From positions 46,451,212 to 46,515,211 of the forward strand of contig CM069597.1 in the NCBI GenBank assembly GCA_035771175.1: 64,000 bases of DNA, read 5' to 3'. This document shows, piece after piece, positions 1 to 12,528 of this stretch. Under the pieces are notes generated by a model. It was not told where the DNA came from, did not search any database, and worked only from the letters and a program-made list of their open reading frames with translations. Positions within the stretch are counted from its first letter, which is position 1. Each line of letters starts with the position of its first letter. The stretch is from Paratinospora sagittata (lineage: Eukaryota; Streptophyta; Magnoliopsida; Ranunculales; Menispermaceae). A program made the translations under genes and the position numbers.

Positions 1-2424
1 CATTTATTGAAAAACATATGAAGGACTTCCCCTTTTGTTTAAGAAAAAACATTTAGACAGAAAAGCAACTTTACTTTATATGAGAAATGGGAAAGAATGA
101 CACTTTGATGTGGTTCTTGTATAGGAACAAATTAGTACAAGTGGGTGGAATAATTTTCGCCATCAAGTTGATTGAAGCTACTTGTTTAAGTCTTGAAATG
201 ATATCAAAGATAGGGCACTAGTGTAGATAATCTAGATAGTAGAAACAAAGATAAACCAAACTAATGGAGAATCGACCATAGTTGTCCTCGTTGAGAAAAG
301 AATTATATCTTCCATATTCTTGGTTTTTCTTACATGTGCAAGTCTTTAGGGAACTAGACAACTTGCTTTTACATTGCTTATTCTTCATGTGCTCAGAATC
401 TGTTTCTTGAGGTGTTTGGTTTGTTTAGATCATCTCAAAAGGAATGACCAAACTGTAATTGACATTACTTATTTAGCCAGTTAAAGAAAAATAAAATAAT
501 ATTGGGAAGGTATAATTCTCAAGTGGCAAAATTAGACCTTTTTTCTAGGACACGTAAATTCTCCACCATATCAACTCTAGGGCAATAACTTTTTCTTTAG
601 TTCGTGAATGTCTAAATGGCATCATCTTTAGAGTATACAATGCGTTTCAACATTAATGAGAATGTCAGCGGATTTGATTCCTTAGATGTCTCGCTTATGT
701 TCTTTATCTCTTTCTTCTCTCTCTTGTTACCCTTCATTAATCTTGTTGTAGCCTCTCTCTCTCTCTCTTCATTCTTGCAACCCACAGATTTGACATCTTC
801 ATTGTTGAAAACATTTTTATTTTTATTTTTTTGGCTTAATAGTCCTTGACTCCTTTCAACTCCCTTTAATTGTATTGTGGTGTAGTCCCTCTCATCAACA
901 AGTGTAGAGTTTTCCTACTCTTCACTCTTCCACCCAAACCCCCTCTCTTTTCTAGTTCAATAATCACGATAGGCCAACGGCCTTTCTTTTCTCTTTGTGC
1001 CTCTCGCAATTTCTTTCTTTGTTCTCCCTTGTCTAACTCAACATTCTAGTCATCTCACCGTGACACCCTTCTCTTTGTTCATTTAATCTTTCTCTTAAAA
1101 TGATCTCAACAGTCAACATGTTTTTGTGAAACCCATCATCAATCATTGTAGTAGGAGAGATGCCTCGCAGGGTGTTATTGTGAAAGTGATCAAGTTTCAC
1201 CCCTTTATTCAATTGCTTTGCCCCAAAAAACACAAACAAAAGAAAAAGAAGTGAGAATGGTTTCTCTTTTTTTTTTTTTGATAAGAAACAAGAAACTAGA
1301 AATTCATATATTAATATATAAATGCCTACATGCCACTAGTATTCACAAGGAGGACAAGTAGTTTCTTACAAAGGAGCTAGAATAACTCCCCATCGTCTTG
1401 ATAACTTACCCAAACTGTAGCCTTGGACAACTTACTAGCACTCACCCAAGGAGAGGCCATGTAATGTGAATTCTCCCACACCCAAACAACATTCCTATCA
1501 ATCCCATAAAAAGTTCTCATTTTCTTTTTCTTCCATAGAGTCTACACTTCTGCAAAAATAATTACTTGCCAATACTCCTTTAGCTTGGTTGGGGGGAAAA
1601 TCTCCCTTTGGAAATGAGAAGAAGGAATTCTCATTGGGTAGCCTTGACCAATGCAGGTACCTCCACTTTTTCCAAATTCTCCGTGTCAATACATATTGCA
1701 TGACTAGATATCACTAATTGGGGCATATAGGTCAACTTGGGGATCAGCGTTGTGGCACATCTGCAGAATTGATCTTTCCATGTGTGGTAAGCCACCTTAA
1801 AAACCTGACCTTAGAGGGCTCATGAGCTTCCAAATGAACTTGCAAGGGGAGAAGGAAGGTCTAATTGGTTGGTTAATCAAGGCTTCAAAGAAAGACTTGG
1901 CGATGAACGCTCTTTGGACTCTGCCAACCACACTTGTCTATTGAGACACTCCACTTATGAAAACTTCCAAGACAACCTAGGAGGGACCCTGCATTAGTAA
2001 TTTCTTTCTCTGAGACTCCTAGAAATGTGTATGTTCCAACTAAACCCTCCCTCCCCACTTTGCCTATAAGAACCCAAACAAGAGGCCACTGTACCATTTT
2101 TACTGGAAGATAGTCTATACAATGTTGAATAAGGTCAACAAAACTGTCTCCCATAATCTAATTTGTTCCTCATTTCCTAGAACCAAAGTAACTCATGAAA
2201 AGATGGGTATGGACAGAGTATGAATTTCCAAGGACTCCTAAGAGTGATTTCGTGCACTTGTAGCCCTCAAGCTTGTGGATAGTGATTCAATGTACCACAC
2301 AAGCTTCATTTATGAACTCATTTACACTGGTTGAGTCCTGAGTCTCTATTGGTTGACCTTTCTACACAATTGTGTTTGAACAAAATACACAATACTTCCT
2401 TGTTGGCCTTCATCGCCATTATTC
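1..2424. other. AT-rich intergenic DNA, no gene recognised
   Basis: I see no exon chain or known protein here. A poly-T run near 1267-1281 followed by AT-rich sequence could be the tail of a minus-strand retroelement. Open frames on the minus strand at 1498-1701 and 1885-2154 give unrecognised peptides. They may be decayed transposon coding sequence, but no motif supports that. Confidence 0.5.
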
Positions 2425-2559
2425 ATGTTGCTGATTGTTGCGTGCGTCTTCATCACTGCTACTGCAATTGCTTCAAACGCTCTCCTTGCTGCTTTTGCTG
2501 TTGTTCTCAGCCTTGATTTAGAACCCCTCAAAACCTCTCGATTTTTATCTTCGTTTTCG

Positions 2560-3072
2560 ATGGATCAATCTCACGCGCCGTCCAATCTCTCTCTAGGGTT
2601 TAGCTCATCCCACGCTTCCCAAACCCCTCGCGAACCAATCGTCGACGACTCAATCTCGCTTTAGATCAATCCAAGCTTGCGCGATTCCAATCACCAATCA
2701 CCTTCGATTCCGTTGCAATTGTTCGAGGAACAATCAAGAAGAAATCGAGGCGACGAGGAATTAGGGTTGGAAGAAGAGAGAAGAAGAGGAGACGAAGATG
2801 ATGATGAGGAGCAGAGGGAGGAAGTAGAATTCAGCATTCTAGGTCATCCGATGTGTTTGAAGAGACGACGAGACGAGGCGTTTTCGTTGTCTTCTTCTTC
2901 TTCTTCTTCGTCTTTGTGTAGTAGGAATTCGGCGGCACCGCCTCCGTCAATTGAATCGCGTCAAGCGGCGGTTCGCACTTGGGGAAATCAGCCGCTTTCT
3001 GTCGCTGATCCGGACGTTCATGAGATAATGGAGAAGGAACATATGAAGCAAGTTAAAGGAATTGAGCTTATA
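2560..3072 (+). pseudogene. Serine hydroxymethyltransferase (SHM6/7-like) first-exon relic
   Basis: The translation from ATG 2560 matches the N-terminal extension of the plant nuclear/cytosolic SHMT6/7 type. It opens MDQSHAPSNLSLGF, then has acidic stretches, the block FSILGHPMCLKRRRD, a Ser run, and the start of the catalytic domain (WGNQPLSVADPDVHEIMEKE, then VKGIELI). SHMT normally moves a one-carbon unit from serine to tetrahydrofolate using PLP. Two lesions are visible. One is an in-frame TAG at 2662-2664, where homologues usually have Gln (a CAG to TAG change would explain it). The other is an abrupt switch near 3070-3073 into Copia RNase H sequence. The frame is otherwise open from 2665 to the junction. 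The PLP lysine and nearly all of the enzyme are absent and not found elsewhere in the window. The family call rests on the conserved VKGIELI region and the N-terminal extension. Confidence 0.8.
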
Positions 3073-3073
3073 T

Positions 3074-3259
3074 CGAACCAAGCATCCAGAGATTGATAGA
3101 CACTTTATTAAAGAGAAGCTTGATAGTGGGTTGATCTGTACTCTATATGTGTCTACTAATAATCAGCTCACAGATGTGCTCACTAAAGGGTTAAACCATA
3201 CTGCAGTTCAAGCAAATGTGTCCAAGCTGGGAATGATAAACCTTTATTCACCAGCTTGA
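3074..3259 (+). pseudogene. 3' end of a Copia retrotransposon RNase H
   Basis: The frame starting RTKHPEIDRHFIKEKL and running through QLTDVLTKGL to a stop at 3257-3259 is the C-terminal end of Copia RNase H, which follows the typical TKHI/PEIDxHF motif. All upstream gag-pol is missing, so the element is 5'-truncated at its join with the SHMT exon. A purine tract and LTR follow directly. Confidence 0.85.
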
Positions 3260-3266
3260 GGGGGAG

Positions 3267-3539
3267 TGTTGTAGAGAAGGGCAAAATCTGTGAGATTTAT
3301 TTCCTTTAAGGATTTATTTCCTTTAAGGAAAGATGATAATTTTAGTAGTCGTTTTATTTAGCAGTTACTAAAATTGTAATTATAGTTATATGTGTGCATA
3401 ACCCTGTATGTCTATATATATGGTGTCCCTCCATTAAGACATCATTAAAAATAAGAAAATATTTCCTCTTTTCTTCCGTGGACGTAGGCCTTGGAGCCGA
3501 ACCACGTTACATCTTTGTGTCTTTTATTAGTATTTAACA
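3267..3539 (+). repeat. 3' LTR of the truncated Copia element
   Basis: The purine tract GAGGGGGAG (3258-3266 region) is followed by TGTTGTAGAG, and the segment closes with TTTAACA, so it has the TG...CA ends of an LTR of about 273 bp. It includes a TATATATA stretch near 3413 and the block with GTGGACGTAGGC and CCGAACCACGTTA that is common in plant Copia LTRs. No second LTR was seen nearby. Confidence 0.75.
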
Positions 3540-5574
3540 GATACAAAATACACTTAATACTTTGATAAAAGCACTAGTTCCTAATGGCCATTGAGGCATG
3601 TAAATATAGATGTTAAGGTTGTTTTAGCGTCTGATGCTCCCTAAGATGATGATCAAAAATAAAAAGTAACAATTGAGTATTGATACCTTTGAGGATTTCT
3701 CTAACATCTCTAATTTTTCATGTTCCAAAAGGTTCTCAATTTTGATAACTACGACCATTGTCTTATATTGTATTATGATGTTGGAGATGAAACGTAAATG
3801 CATTGATCCTTGAGGTGGCTCCAATTATTTTTAGAGGATATAAGGAACTTCCACCTGAATAGTATCTTTTTTTGCATGGAAAAAATTATGGTTTAATAGT
3901 GGAGGAGACTCAGGTGAGTGATAATATTTGACAAACCTGTATTGCTATGTTTTTATCTTCTTTTGCAAAGAAGGATATGTTTTTACAGGAATAACGTTGG
4001 CAAAGAAAGTGTTGGCAAATTGTGGTGATAAGTGTTGCGAAATAATTGCAAGTACACAATATCGTTAACAAGTAATAAAGTGAAGAGTAGAGTATCGTTC
4101 CCACAGAGATTTACAACTAATTTCTAGTTTAATATTAAAATTATTTCAACCTAATCTTATCTAAACAAATATTAAAATTAATATAAAACAAATAAAATAA
4201 ATAATAATAAAAAATAAATTGCACTAAATAAATTTAAAATTCAATAAATCAACTATTTTAAAACCTAGATTTACAATTTTTCCTCACACTTTAGTTAGAT
4301 TTAATTGTTATTATTTTTATAAATTAATTAATTTAAGTTGTTAACCAAGAGTCTAAATTATTTACAAGTCTCTTCCGATGGTCATGTAAAAATATTTTGT
4401 CTAATTAAATCACTATATTCCTATGTGATTCAAATTAAAACAAAACTCATTAAAATATTACTTTTTTAACGGTTACATATGTCATGCAAGTATATTCCTA
4501 TCTTACACGAACTCATGGTTTCCACCTTTTGATCATGCGTCCCTTTAATCAAGTTCTAAAGTCTAAAATCCCTTTCCCAAGCTCATCTAGATATAACAAA
4601 TCAATCTAATTAATGGCGAGTTAATTAAAAGCAATAGACATAGATTAAAGAGAACAACTCAAAATTAAATGTTAAAAATCTAAAATTAAAATTAATAAAC
4701 TCAAGCTACATGTGAATTTCAATTGTAAATCTGGAAACTAATCTACTCCATAACTATGAATAAAAACGCAAAAACTATAAGGTTTAACATCATAGAAAAA
4801 TCAAAGACAAGAGAAAAGAAAAAAATAATTATCGTAGACTTCCGCCAACTCGTGCATCGGCTTCGGCTTCTTCACGTTCTTCGTCTCTTGCACTTCTTCT
4901 TCTACTTTGTTCTCCTCTCTAATGTCTCTCAAAAACCTCTCTTAATGATGTATTTATAAGTGGGAGAAGGTAGGATTTGATTTGATGAAGAATCGGCGAA
5001 GTCCTGCACGTACTAGGAGACATATATATATAATACTTGAAAAATATATTTAAAAAAATGGTGATGGCGCTGCCCATTCTTGATTTCTAGCGTTTGTGGC
5101 GCTGCAAAGCTTCTCTTGGGCTTCGCAATGCCCAAATGTTGGTTTTATTTTTTTTATTTTTATTTTTGGTTGGTTTCTCGCATAGGCTTCTTCACTCTAT
5201 TTCTTTACCACTCGTTCACCACTTTCCTACCACTTCAAGACCACTTTAGACCTACAAAAATTAAACATAAACTAAGTGTTAAACTCAACAAAACACTCAC
5301 CTAAAATAATATATAAAAGTGCAAACCGAAATAAAACAAACCAAAGCTATAACATTAAAATAACATAAAATATACGTAAAAATCCTACTTATCAATAAGC
5401 TTCAACAATATCTAATGCAAGTCATGCACATATGTCAAGATAAATCTAGCATTGTTGCCTCTGCAGAATTGTTTACATCCTTGAATAAATCTTAGCATAT
5501 GCTCGTGACTTGACATATTTTACCAAGATAAATCTTGATTGTTTATATCCAAGATAAATATGGATATGTGGTGA
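3540..5574. repeat. AT-rich decayed repeat region
   Basis: From about 4020 to 5400 the sequence resembles a non-coding dispersed plant repeat. It starts near AATTGCAAGTACACAATATCG and AGAGTATCGTTCCCACAGAG and ends near AAAATCCTACTTATCAA. I recognise the opening as a recurring plant repeat but cannot name the superfamily. No terminal repeats or coding frame were established. Confidence 0.35.
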
Positions 5575-5892
5575 AATTTTGAAAGATAAAATTTGAAATG
5601 AGCATATTCGAGAAATGATAGGAATATATTCAATCATTGATAAAATGAAAGAAAACCGATTAAGGTTGTTTAGACACATGAAATGAAGACCATTAATGTA
5701 CCAATTAGGAAGAGTGTCCTATTAGCAATCCATGGTGATGATAGAATTAGAGGAGGAACTAAACTACAATGGGCAAAAATAATTAAGAAAGATATGATTA
5801 CTTATAATATAAATGTTGACTTAGCCCTTGACAAAATGGGATGGAGGAAGCGGATTCATGTACTACATGTAGTTGGAAAAAGGCTTTGTTAA
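5575..5892 (+). pseudogene. RTE-type LINE reverse transcriptase C-terminal remnant
   Basis: Two frames together match the end of RTE-clade LINE proteins. One reads NRLRLFRHMK (family pattern LRWFGHVxRRP). The second, 5683-5892, reads LQWAKIIKKDM, then LALDKMGWRKRIHV (family pattern KTWxEVVxxDLxxLxLxxxxALDRxxWRxRIHV). A frame change between them and a stop show decay. This is a short 3' relic with no RT catalytic motif. Confidence 0.6.
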
Positions 5893-6263
5893 ATTGTAGT
5901 AGGAATCAAATTAGGTCACTTGGATTTCTATAAATAATGAATTGCAATAAAGTTTAAGGCAAAAATGATTGATTAGAAAAAAAATGGTTATTGGTTTCTC
6001 TTTTTCATCTATTTGTTCTTCTTCTATCTCTTGTTCTACATCACATTTAAACTAACTATAATTTAGAGAGATATGCTTTATAGGTTATAGTTAAAATATG
6101 ATCTAAAACTCAACTCAACTCAACAAAGCCTAGTCTGGTACAAAGTCTGGTTTGGTACCAAATTAATTAAGTTGCTTCATAAAAACCTTTATGATGAATG
6201 TTCTTATGGAAGAATTTTATGAGGGGTACTGTCAATATTAAGTCTCTTTCCATTCCTTGGCAG

Positions 6264-9200
6264 GTTCATTACGGCCGTCATGTCGTCGATCTCTCTTTAC
6301 ATTGGCAACCGCTATGATTATTTTTACATCTAAAGCTTACAATATTCTACCGCTTGTTTCTTTTGCCAAGGCATTACTTACAGACAAAATGGTATGTGGT
6401 TGGTGTTACTGATACCTTGTATTTGTTGATTTAACTTGTTTTAATTTTTACAATAGGGTGTCAATGATCTTTTATATGATTGCTGAGTTTTGTTTTTTCT
6501 AATTTCCATGGATGTCAACAACTGGAAACCTGTGTTATCTGACTGCAAGTTGGCTAGCTTACCTCTCAGACCATCATGGCCAAAATAGGTCAGATCAAAG
6601 ACTATCCCAATAGTGGGTATAATGTGTTGAACTGCTGGCTTTCCATACATAAGATCTAGTGGATCTTAATAATTAATCATGTTCCACAAGGATTGGTTTA
6701 TAAACACAGCAAAAGCCTGAGATCCAGTGTTTGGGCTTCCTCATTTTCTAGCGCATGCATGAGCATTCTCATGTGCCAGCCAAGAATGTCTTGATGTTTG
6801 TTCACTGATTGGATTTAGACTTTCTTTGCTGTAATACAACTGCTTCTTATATGCTTATCTCAGGTTGATCCCTTTCTACGCTTGGTTGATGATTGCAAAT
6901 TACAGGCCATCAGAGCTGGTTCTGACCCTCTGGAAAAAATTTATGGGTCAAAAGAAGATGATGAAGTTGCTTTGAAGTCTCTTTCAGCTATTGAGATAAC
7001 TGAGAACCAGTCAAAAGACATATTGGCCTCCACTATTGTCAAAAGCTTGGAGAATTTGTCAGAAGTAAAATCTTCTACCATTTATCAAGCATCTCGGGTT
7101 GCTAAATTTGAATAATACATAGTTTATAATTTTATTGTGGTGTTATATTGAGATATGTTCATCTATTTGCAGCAAGAGTCATCCACAATAAGGGAGCAGT
7201 TGCTAAATGATTTTTTGCCAGATGATGTGTGTCCATTGGGAGCTAAGATGTTCATGGAACCCAGGCGGCCATCTCAATTTGGTTTGGAAGACTTGAAATC
7301 TGTTGATGAGGTATTATTTGACATCTCTTCTAGTATTTACTGTTAAAGTATATATGATCTGCTTACTTGAATTGCCTACCTGCAGCTCGTGCCCCCTATT
7401 TTGACAGCAGATGATGATGTTGGTCCTGATGCATCTAAAGGTCAAACTTATCCAAATCATGAGTTGATCATGCAAACTCCCAATCTTTTGAGTGCCAATC
7501 AGCTTTTAGACTCGGTACGCTAGCCATATAATTGAATGAGTTATCTTTGGTGTGACAACTTAAGAATAATACTTAGAAGAATAGATTGTGAAACTTATAT
7601 TTGCTGCAATGCAAAATATAACTCGGCAATTTCATTGTCTTTATTGTTTTATGTTTAGCAAGTAGTTAACCATCAATGTCGAAATCAGATAGTTCTTTTT
7701 AACATTAACTCTTTAGTATCGCCATTCATTTGTTTTGATTTTGTATTCTTGAAACAATTTGAAAAGTGTAAAAACCCTTGATATTTTGAAACTAGTGGAA
7801 AACTGAGATAATCTTGAGAGAATGCCGATGATGAAGCTTAAAGACTGCTTTAAGTTTGCAAAACATTCAGGTCCGACTTTCCTTTGAAAATGTGTTGAAT
7901 TCATGCATTTTAGCTATAGTCTAACTGGATTTGAACGCTTTAGAGGTTGGGATATGGGGATTGAGTTAAGGTTTATGGTAGGATGAGTTTTAATCATGTA
8001 AGGATCGTGGAATTGAAGAAATATGTTGGAAGGATAAGGAAGGTGTCATGAATTTCAGGTCCTCTAGGCTCCAAAAACTAGGTTCAAGTAAAAAGGTTTG
8101 AATTAAATCTGGTTCTGATGGACATAGATACTTGACATGGTTTAGGGGTCGGCAATCTAATGAATCTATTGTTTAGGATCATAGTTTGCAGATATGAACT
8201 CCTACTATCAGCAGATTTTGCATCAAGGATGAACAAGTATCATTTAATTCAGTCTAGGATATCTACACATCTTTTGGGATCCAGCCCTAACATGAGCTGG
8301 AAGTTGGTTGAGTTTTTGTTTTTGGTTGATCTTTAACTAATTGAATCGAAGCTTAATTGCAATAATTCTCATAAATTTTTACTTCTTGCATGATTAGAAC
8401 TCCAAAAATCATGGAAAAAAAGTAAAATTCTCTAAGAATTATTACAGTTAGGATCTTGCATTATGACGTGGAGATAGAGGGTTCAAATCTAAAATTAACC
8501 TCTCCATAGTTATGGGGTAGGTAAGGCTATCAACACTTTCTCGGACCTTACAATAGCAGAAGCCTTGTATGTTGGGTACACCCCTTTTCTTATGATTGTA
8601 TCTTCAAACTAACAAATTACAACTTTTGTTTCAGCAATACTATGACATAGTAAATCTCATTTACTTGGAGTCAATGAGATTTTTTCTTAATCATGGTCAT
8701 ATGAAGCACCTTTCATTGGATGGGAAAAAAAGAGAGGTCCATGCATTCATGAGATTAAGGCTTTAGTTTTCTTGAGGAAAGATTATTTTGGAATTGGGTA
8801 ACCGCATGTTCAAAGAGTGACATTGTTTAGCTTGATTAAGCTTGAATTTGTTTTCTTTCTTTTTCTACTTTTTTTTTATTTCCATTTATGTCCTTTTTTT
8901 ATTTGTTTGTTCATCTCCGCTGCCTTTAGTAGTAATGACATTTTACCAAGGAAAGTAATAAAATTCAAAGTAGATGGTTCCAAAGGTGATACCTTGTTTT
9001 GGTAAATGAATGAGACTAGTTGGAGAATAGTACCACAGTCCATACAATGAAAAACTGGTTTTTTCTCCTAGGAAAACCACCCATGAGTTATATCATCTAT
9101 ATATACTGATTCGTTGTCTTCCGAGAGCCAATAGCTTGATCTCCTTTCTAGTTCTCTCTCCTTTCATTATCCATGTTTCTACTTGAGTGAATTTTTCTAA

Positions 9201-9946
9201 TTGGTAGATTTTTAAACTCAATTTGGCAATACCATTATATCATTCATGGCGCACTCTTACATAAACGCACCAGATCTCATTATCGTTCTCTTTTTATCCC
9301 AATTACACGGGGTCTGCAAACATGCACCCTTCTTTTAGCCAAATCTGTATCCATCTGATCAAAATATCCAAACTATCGACAAGAACCTTGATTCTTGTTC
9401 AACCAATAGGATTGGTTTATTTCTGGGACCTTATCTCATGAAGGTAACCTTTGCAGGTATTGGAGACTGCTCGTCAAGTTGGAAGATTCTCAGTATCCAC
9501 CACCCCTGATGTTCCATACAAGGAAATGGCAAGCCACTGCGAAGCTCTTCTGATGGGAAAGCAGCAAAAGATGTCCACTTTAATGAATGCGCAGCAGAGA
9601 CAGGAAAGCTCGATCAACTTCTCTTTCCCAGATCACCATGATGAAGCGAGACTGCCAAGCTCTTTGCCTCTTCCAGTGGTACTTATTCCTTCCTTTAGTA
9701 TACTGATTCTGCAAATCTTTATTTCACGTAACTCATATTCAAACACATATACATGATATCCAAAAGCATTTGAAACTGCAGAATGGCAATCCGTTCCTTG
9801 ATCAAACCTTCAACCCAAACTCGCACCTACCATCTATTGACATTGGTCCAATGCCGTGTGCAACTGAATACCAGCATCATCCTCAAGCCTTCAGGCTACC
9901 AACATCAAGTCCATATGACAACTTTCTAAAAGCTGCTGGTTGTTAG
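6264..9946 (+). pseudogene. SEMI-ROLLED LEAF 2/EFR3-like gene, C-terminal exons only
   Basis: Six exons join in phase: 6264-6391, 6864-7064, 7173-7310, 7386-7514, 9457-9678 and 9782-9946 (TAG stop). Diagnostic segments are RRSLFTLATAMIIFTSKAYN, VDPFLRLVDDCKLQAIRAGS, LLNDFLPDDVCPLGAKM, MASHCEALLMGKQQKM and NGNPFLDQTF. These are the conserved C-terminal end of plant EFR3-like armadillo-repeat proteins (SRL2/CMP44-like), thought to act at the plasma membrane in PI4-kinase scaffolding and leaf development. About 327 residues are present out of roughly 1000. All six exons are free of stops and have GT-AG sites. No upstream exon was found between here and the SHMT relic, so I call it a 5'-truncated copy. 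If real upstream exons lie beyond the window it could be a working gene. The intron 7515-9456 is 1.9 kb. Confidence 0.65.
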
Positions 9947-10639
9947 TGTCGGTAAGCACCAATGGCATCGGCATCTTGCTTATACTATACCCAGACAAGC
10001 AAATATAAGCGCCCGAGAATCAACATTCAATTTGGAGAAGCTGATTGCTTTTGAGCATATGTGCACTTGCTTGCAGGATCCAATGTTTTTAGGTACTTTC
10101 TGGCATGATTTGTGTCGCTAGTGCTTAAACAGGTAAGTAAAGAAGTGTCGGCGCTTGCGATTTCCTGTTCCCTGTTCCAACCTGCATTCTTTCATTCATT
10201 TTTTTTTAAACTTATAAATTCATCCAGGGGAGATGAATTCCTTGCTGCTTCTTCCCCTTGTTTAATAGAGCGGGAATGTAACAAAATGGTTTTAAAAAAC
10301 TTTTTTTAAACTGTCAGTAATGCTTGGTTTATCACTGTGAATGAGCTTGGTTTGTATCGGCAAAGAGGATGTAAGAGAGTGTTTGTGAACGCACACGGGA
10401 CATGTGATATATATAGTATTTGGGAGATGAGACCCTTTATGACTTACCCAGGTACCAAATGCTTTTTCTGTATTTATAAACTGTAACTGGGCATCTGCTA
10501 ACTGCTATTAGGTGTTTTCTCGGTGTTTTAAGATTTCTAGTGGCATGTATCTTGCTAATTTCACTAAAATATTGGATTGCGTGTGGAAGCCTTTTCCCAT
10601 TTTTGTGGGGGGAATATGCTTATATATATATAAGCATGA

Positions 10640-10998
10640 AATATTACTAGGAAAAGATTAAAAAAGCAAGGGCCACTTTGGTTTGAGATTCAAAAACAAT
10701 CTTGAAAAATAAAATTTTTAAAAACAACTTTTTGGGTTTTGTAGTTTAGAAAACAACCCTTTTTTGTTTTTGTTTTTTTTTTTGTTTTTTTTTCTCAAAA
10801 AAGATTTGATTGAAAACCTGTTTTTAACAAAATATTAGTAGGAAAAGATTAAAAAAACAAGGGCCTATTTGGTTTGAGATTTAAAAACAGTATTGAAAAA
10901 TAAATTTTTTAAAAACAATTTTTTGGGTTTTGTGGTTTGGAAAACACAGAAAACTTCACAAACTTGAAGATTTGATTGAAAACCCGTTTTTTAAAACT
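10640..10998. repeat. Imperfect tandem duplication, about 190-bp unit
   Basis: Unit 1 (about 10640-10829) and unit 2 (about 10831-10998) share ATATTASTAGGAAAAGATTA, the phrase TTGGTTTGAGATT, an A-rich block, TTTTTGGGTTTTGT and AAGATTTGATTGAAAACC. Unit 1 is longer because of a poly-T/G stretch. The GGGCC-TTTGGTTTGAGATT start resembles other small non-autonomous repeats in this window. Confidence 0.75.
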
Positions 10999-12165
10999 CT
11001 GTAACCTTTATTTTTGAAACTCTGTACGTATGGCACGGGCCAAATCCAAATCAACTCGTGCTTTAATTTTAAGTAGACAACCATGAAACATGCTTCTCTC
11101 AACTCACCACAGTATACAAAACCATCCAACAGCTCTAGCTCTCCATCCGTTTACTGCGATATCAACATAAACAATATATATAGGATAAAAATAACATCTA
11201 ATCTTTCGTCGAAAAAACAAAAAACATCTAATCTTCTTTTTTGGTAACTAGGTTTAGACATGGTCGGTCGACCTCGAAATTATTGGCAACAGCATGGTCA
11301 ACCTTAAAATCATACCACCACCTATAATAATAACTCATAGTTATTTCTGTATATTCCATTATTCCAAATATATTTTCTATTTCTATTTGGGCCCAGTGGG
11401 GGCCTCGACCAAGACCTTGGATAGGAAATGCACCGTCAGCTTTCATGGCTTTGCATGCTTGTCATTTTATAAGAAAGAGCAATTTACACGCCGCCCATTC
11501 TATCCCCAGGCCCCACCTTTCATTCTCGAGCGTGAAATGTGATGATGTCAGCGCAACCTCTTGTTGATTTTGCTCGTTTACCTGAACGTGGGTGGGTTGT
11601 TCATTTCATTGATCGTGACGGCTTTACCAAGAAAAATATTTGACCTGTAATAGTTCATTCTCAGGATTCATATTAGAAAAATATAGGGAAATTAAATGCA
11701 ATTCTTAATACTTTGTCTTACAGTGTATTATATGACCGTGCGTGTCATTGTAACCACTTTTTATCATTTAAAAAAAGTTTTTTCGTATTATATCTTTAAG
11801 TACATGTCACGTCTGAATTAAGATTTGCGTTGAAGTATAACATTACTGTAGCATCACTCTTCGTGATAAGTTCGAGTTTTGTCATTAATGAACATAATTT
11901 TTGCCTGAAAAAAAAAAAATTGTACCATGAACTACATATAGACACTTGAATACTTATTGAGTATGTCACTCACTTTTTTTATTGGAGTTTGATCCTGAAA
12001 ATTAATTAATACTAGCATGAATATTTTAAAAAGAGAAATACTAAAATCATTCAAAATATATATCTAAAATTATGTTCATGTTAAAAATAAATAAATAAAT
12101 GTCTACCATTTATTATACAATATACGGCAGAGTATCATTTTAAGTATATATTCATAGGTTGTAAA

Positions 12166-12204
<39 letters not shown>

Positions 12205-12216
12205 AATAAATAAATG
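12166..12216. repeat. (AAT)n followed by (AAAT)n microsatellite
   Basis: Direct reading shows about ten AAT units followed by several AAAT units, lying upstream of the HMA-domain gene. Confidence 0.9.
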
Positions 12217-12528
12217 CAACATTATAATAAAACATGGCGGCGGCTGGTGATAGGACGACATTATGGTCAGTAGTTTCCAAGGTGTAAGCAGTGGTTTATT
12301 CTATTCCGCCAGCCCAATAGTACACTTGTGTGCCCAATTTCTTTGACTGAACTTTTTCTTTGTTATTATTAATTGATTGATATAAATAATTTATATGGCC
12401 GGTTGTGTTGTTAATTTCCGTCTCAATATTGAACTCCTCATCTCCTTTATCATCAATTTTTCGTCTCCCTTTTGATCTTGTTTCTCATCTCTGATCAGAT
12501 CGAATCCGATCGCTGAGTTTCGGAAGAG

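Larger units (their letters stand above)
9947..12528. other. Intergenic DNA with a tandem duplication and microsatellite
   Basis: This is 3' flank of the EFR3-like exons followed by AT-rich DNA. It holds an imperfect tandem duplication (10640-10998) and an (AAT)n/(AAAT)n microsatellite at about 12166-12216, some 310 bases before the HMA gene. No coding gene was recognised. Confidence 0.6.

Noticed and set aside
2331..2531. Cys-rich and Arg-rich short frames before the SHMT relic
   Set aside because: They lie in the pyrimidine-rich leader of the SHMT exon on both strands and look like chance.
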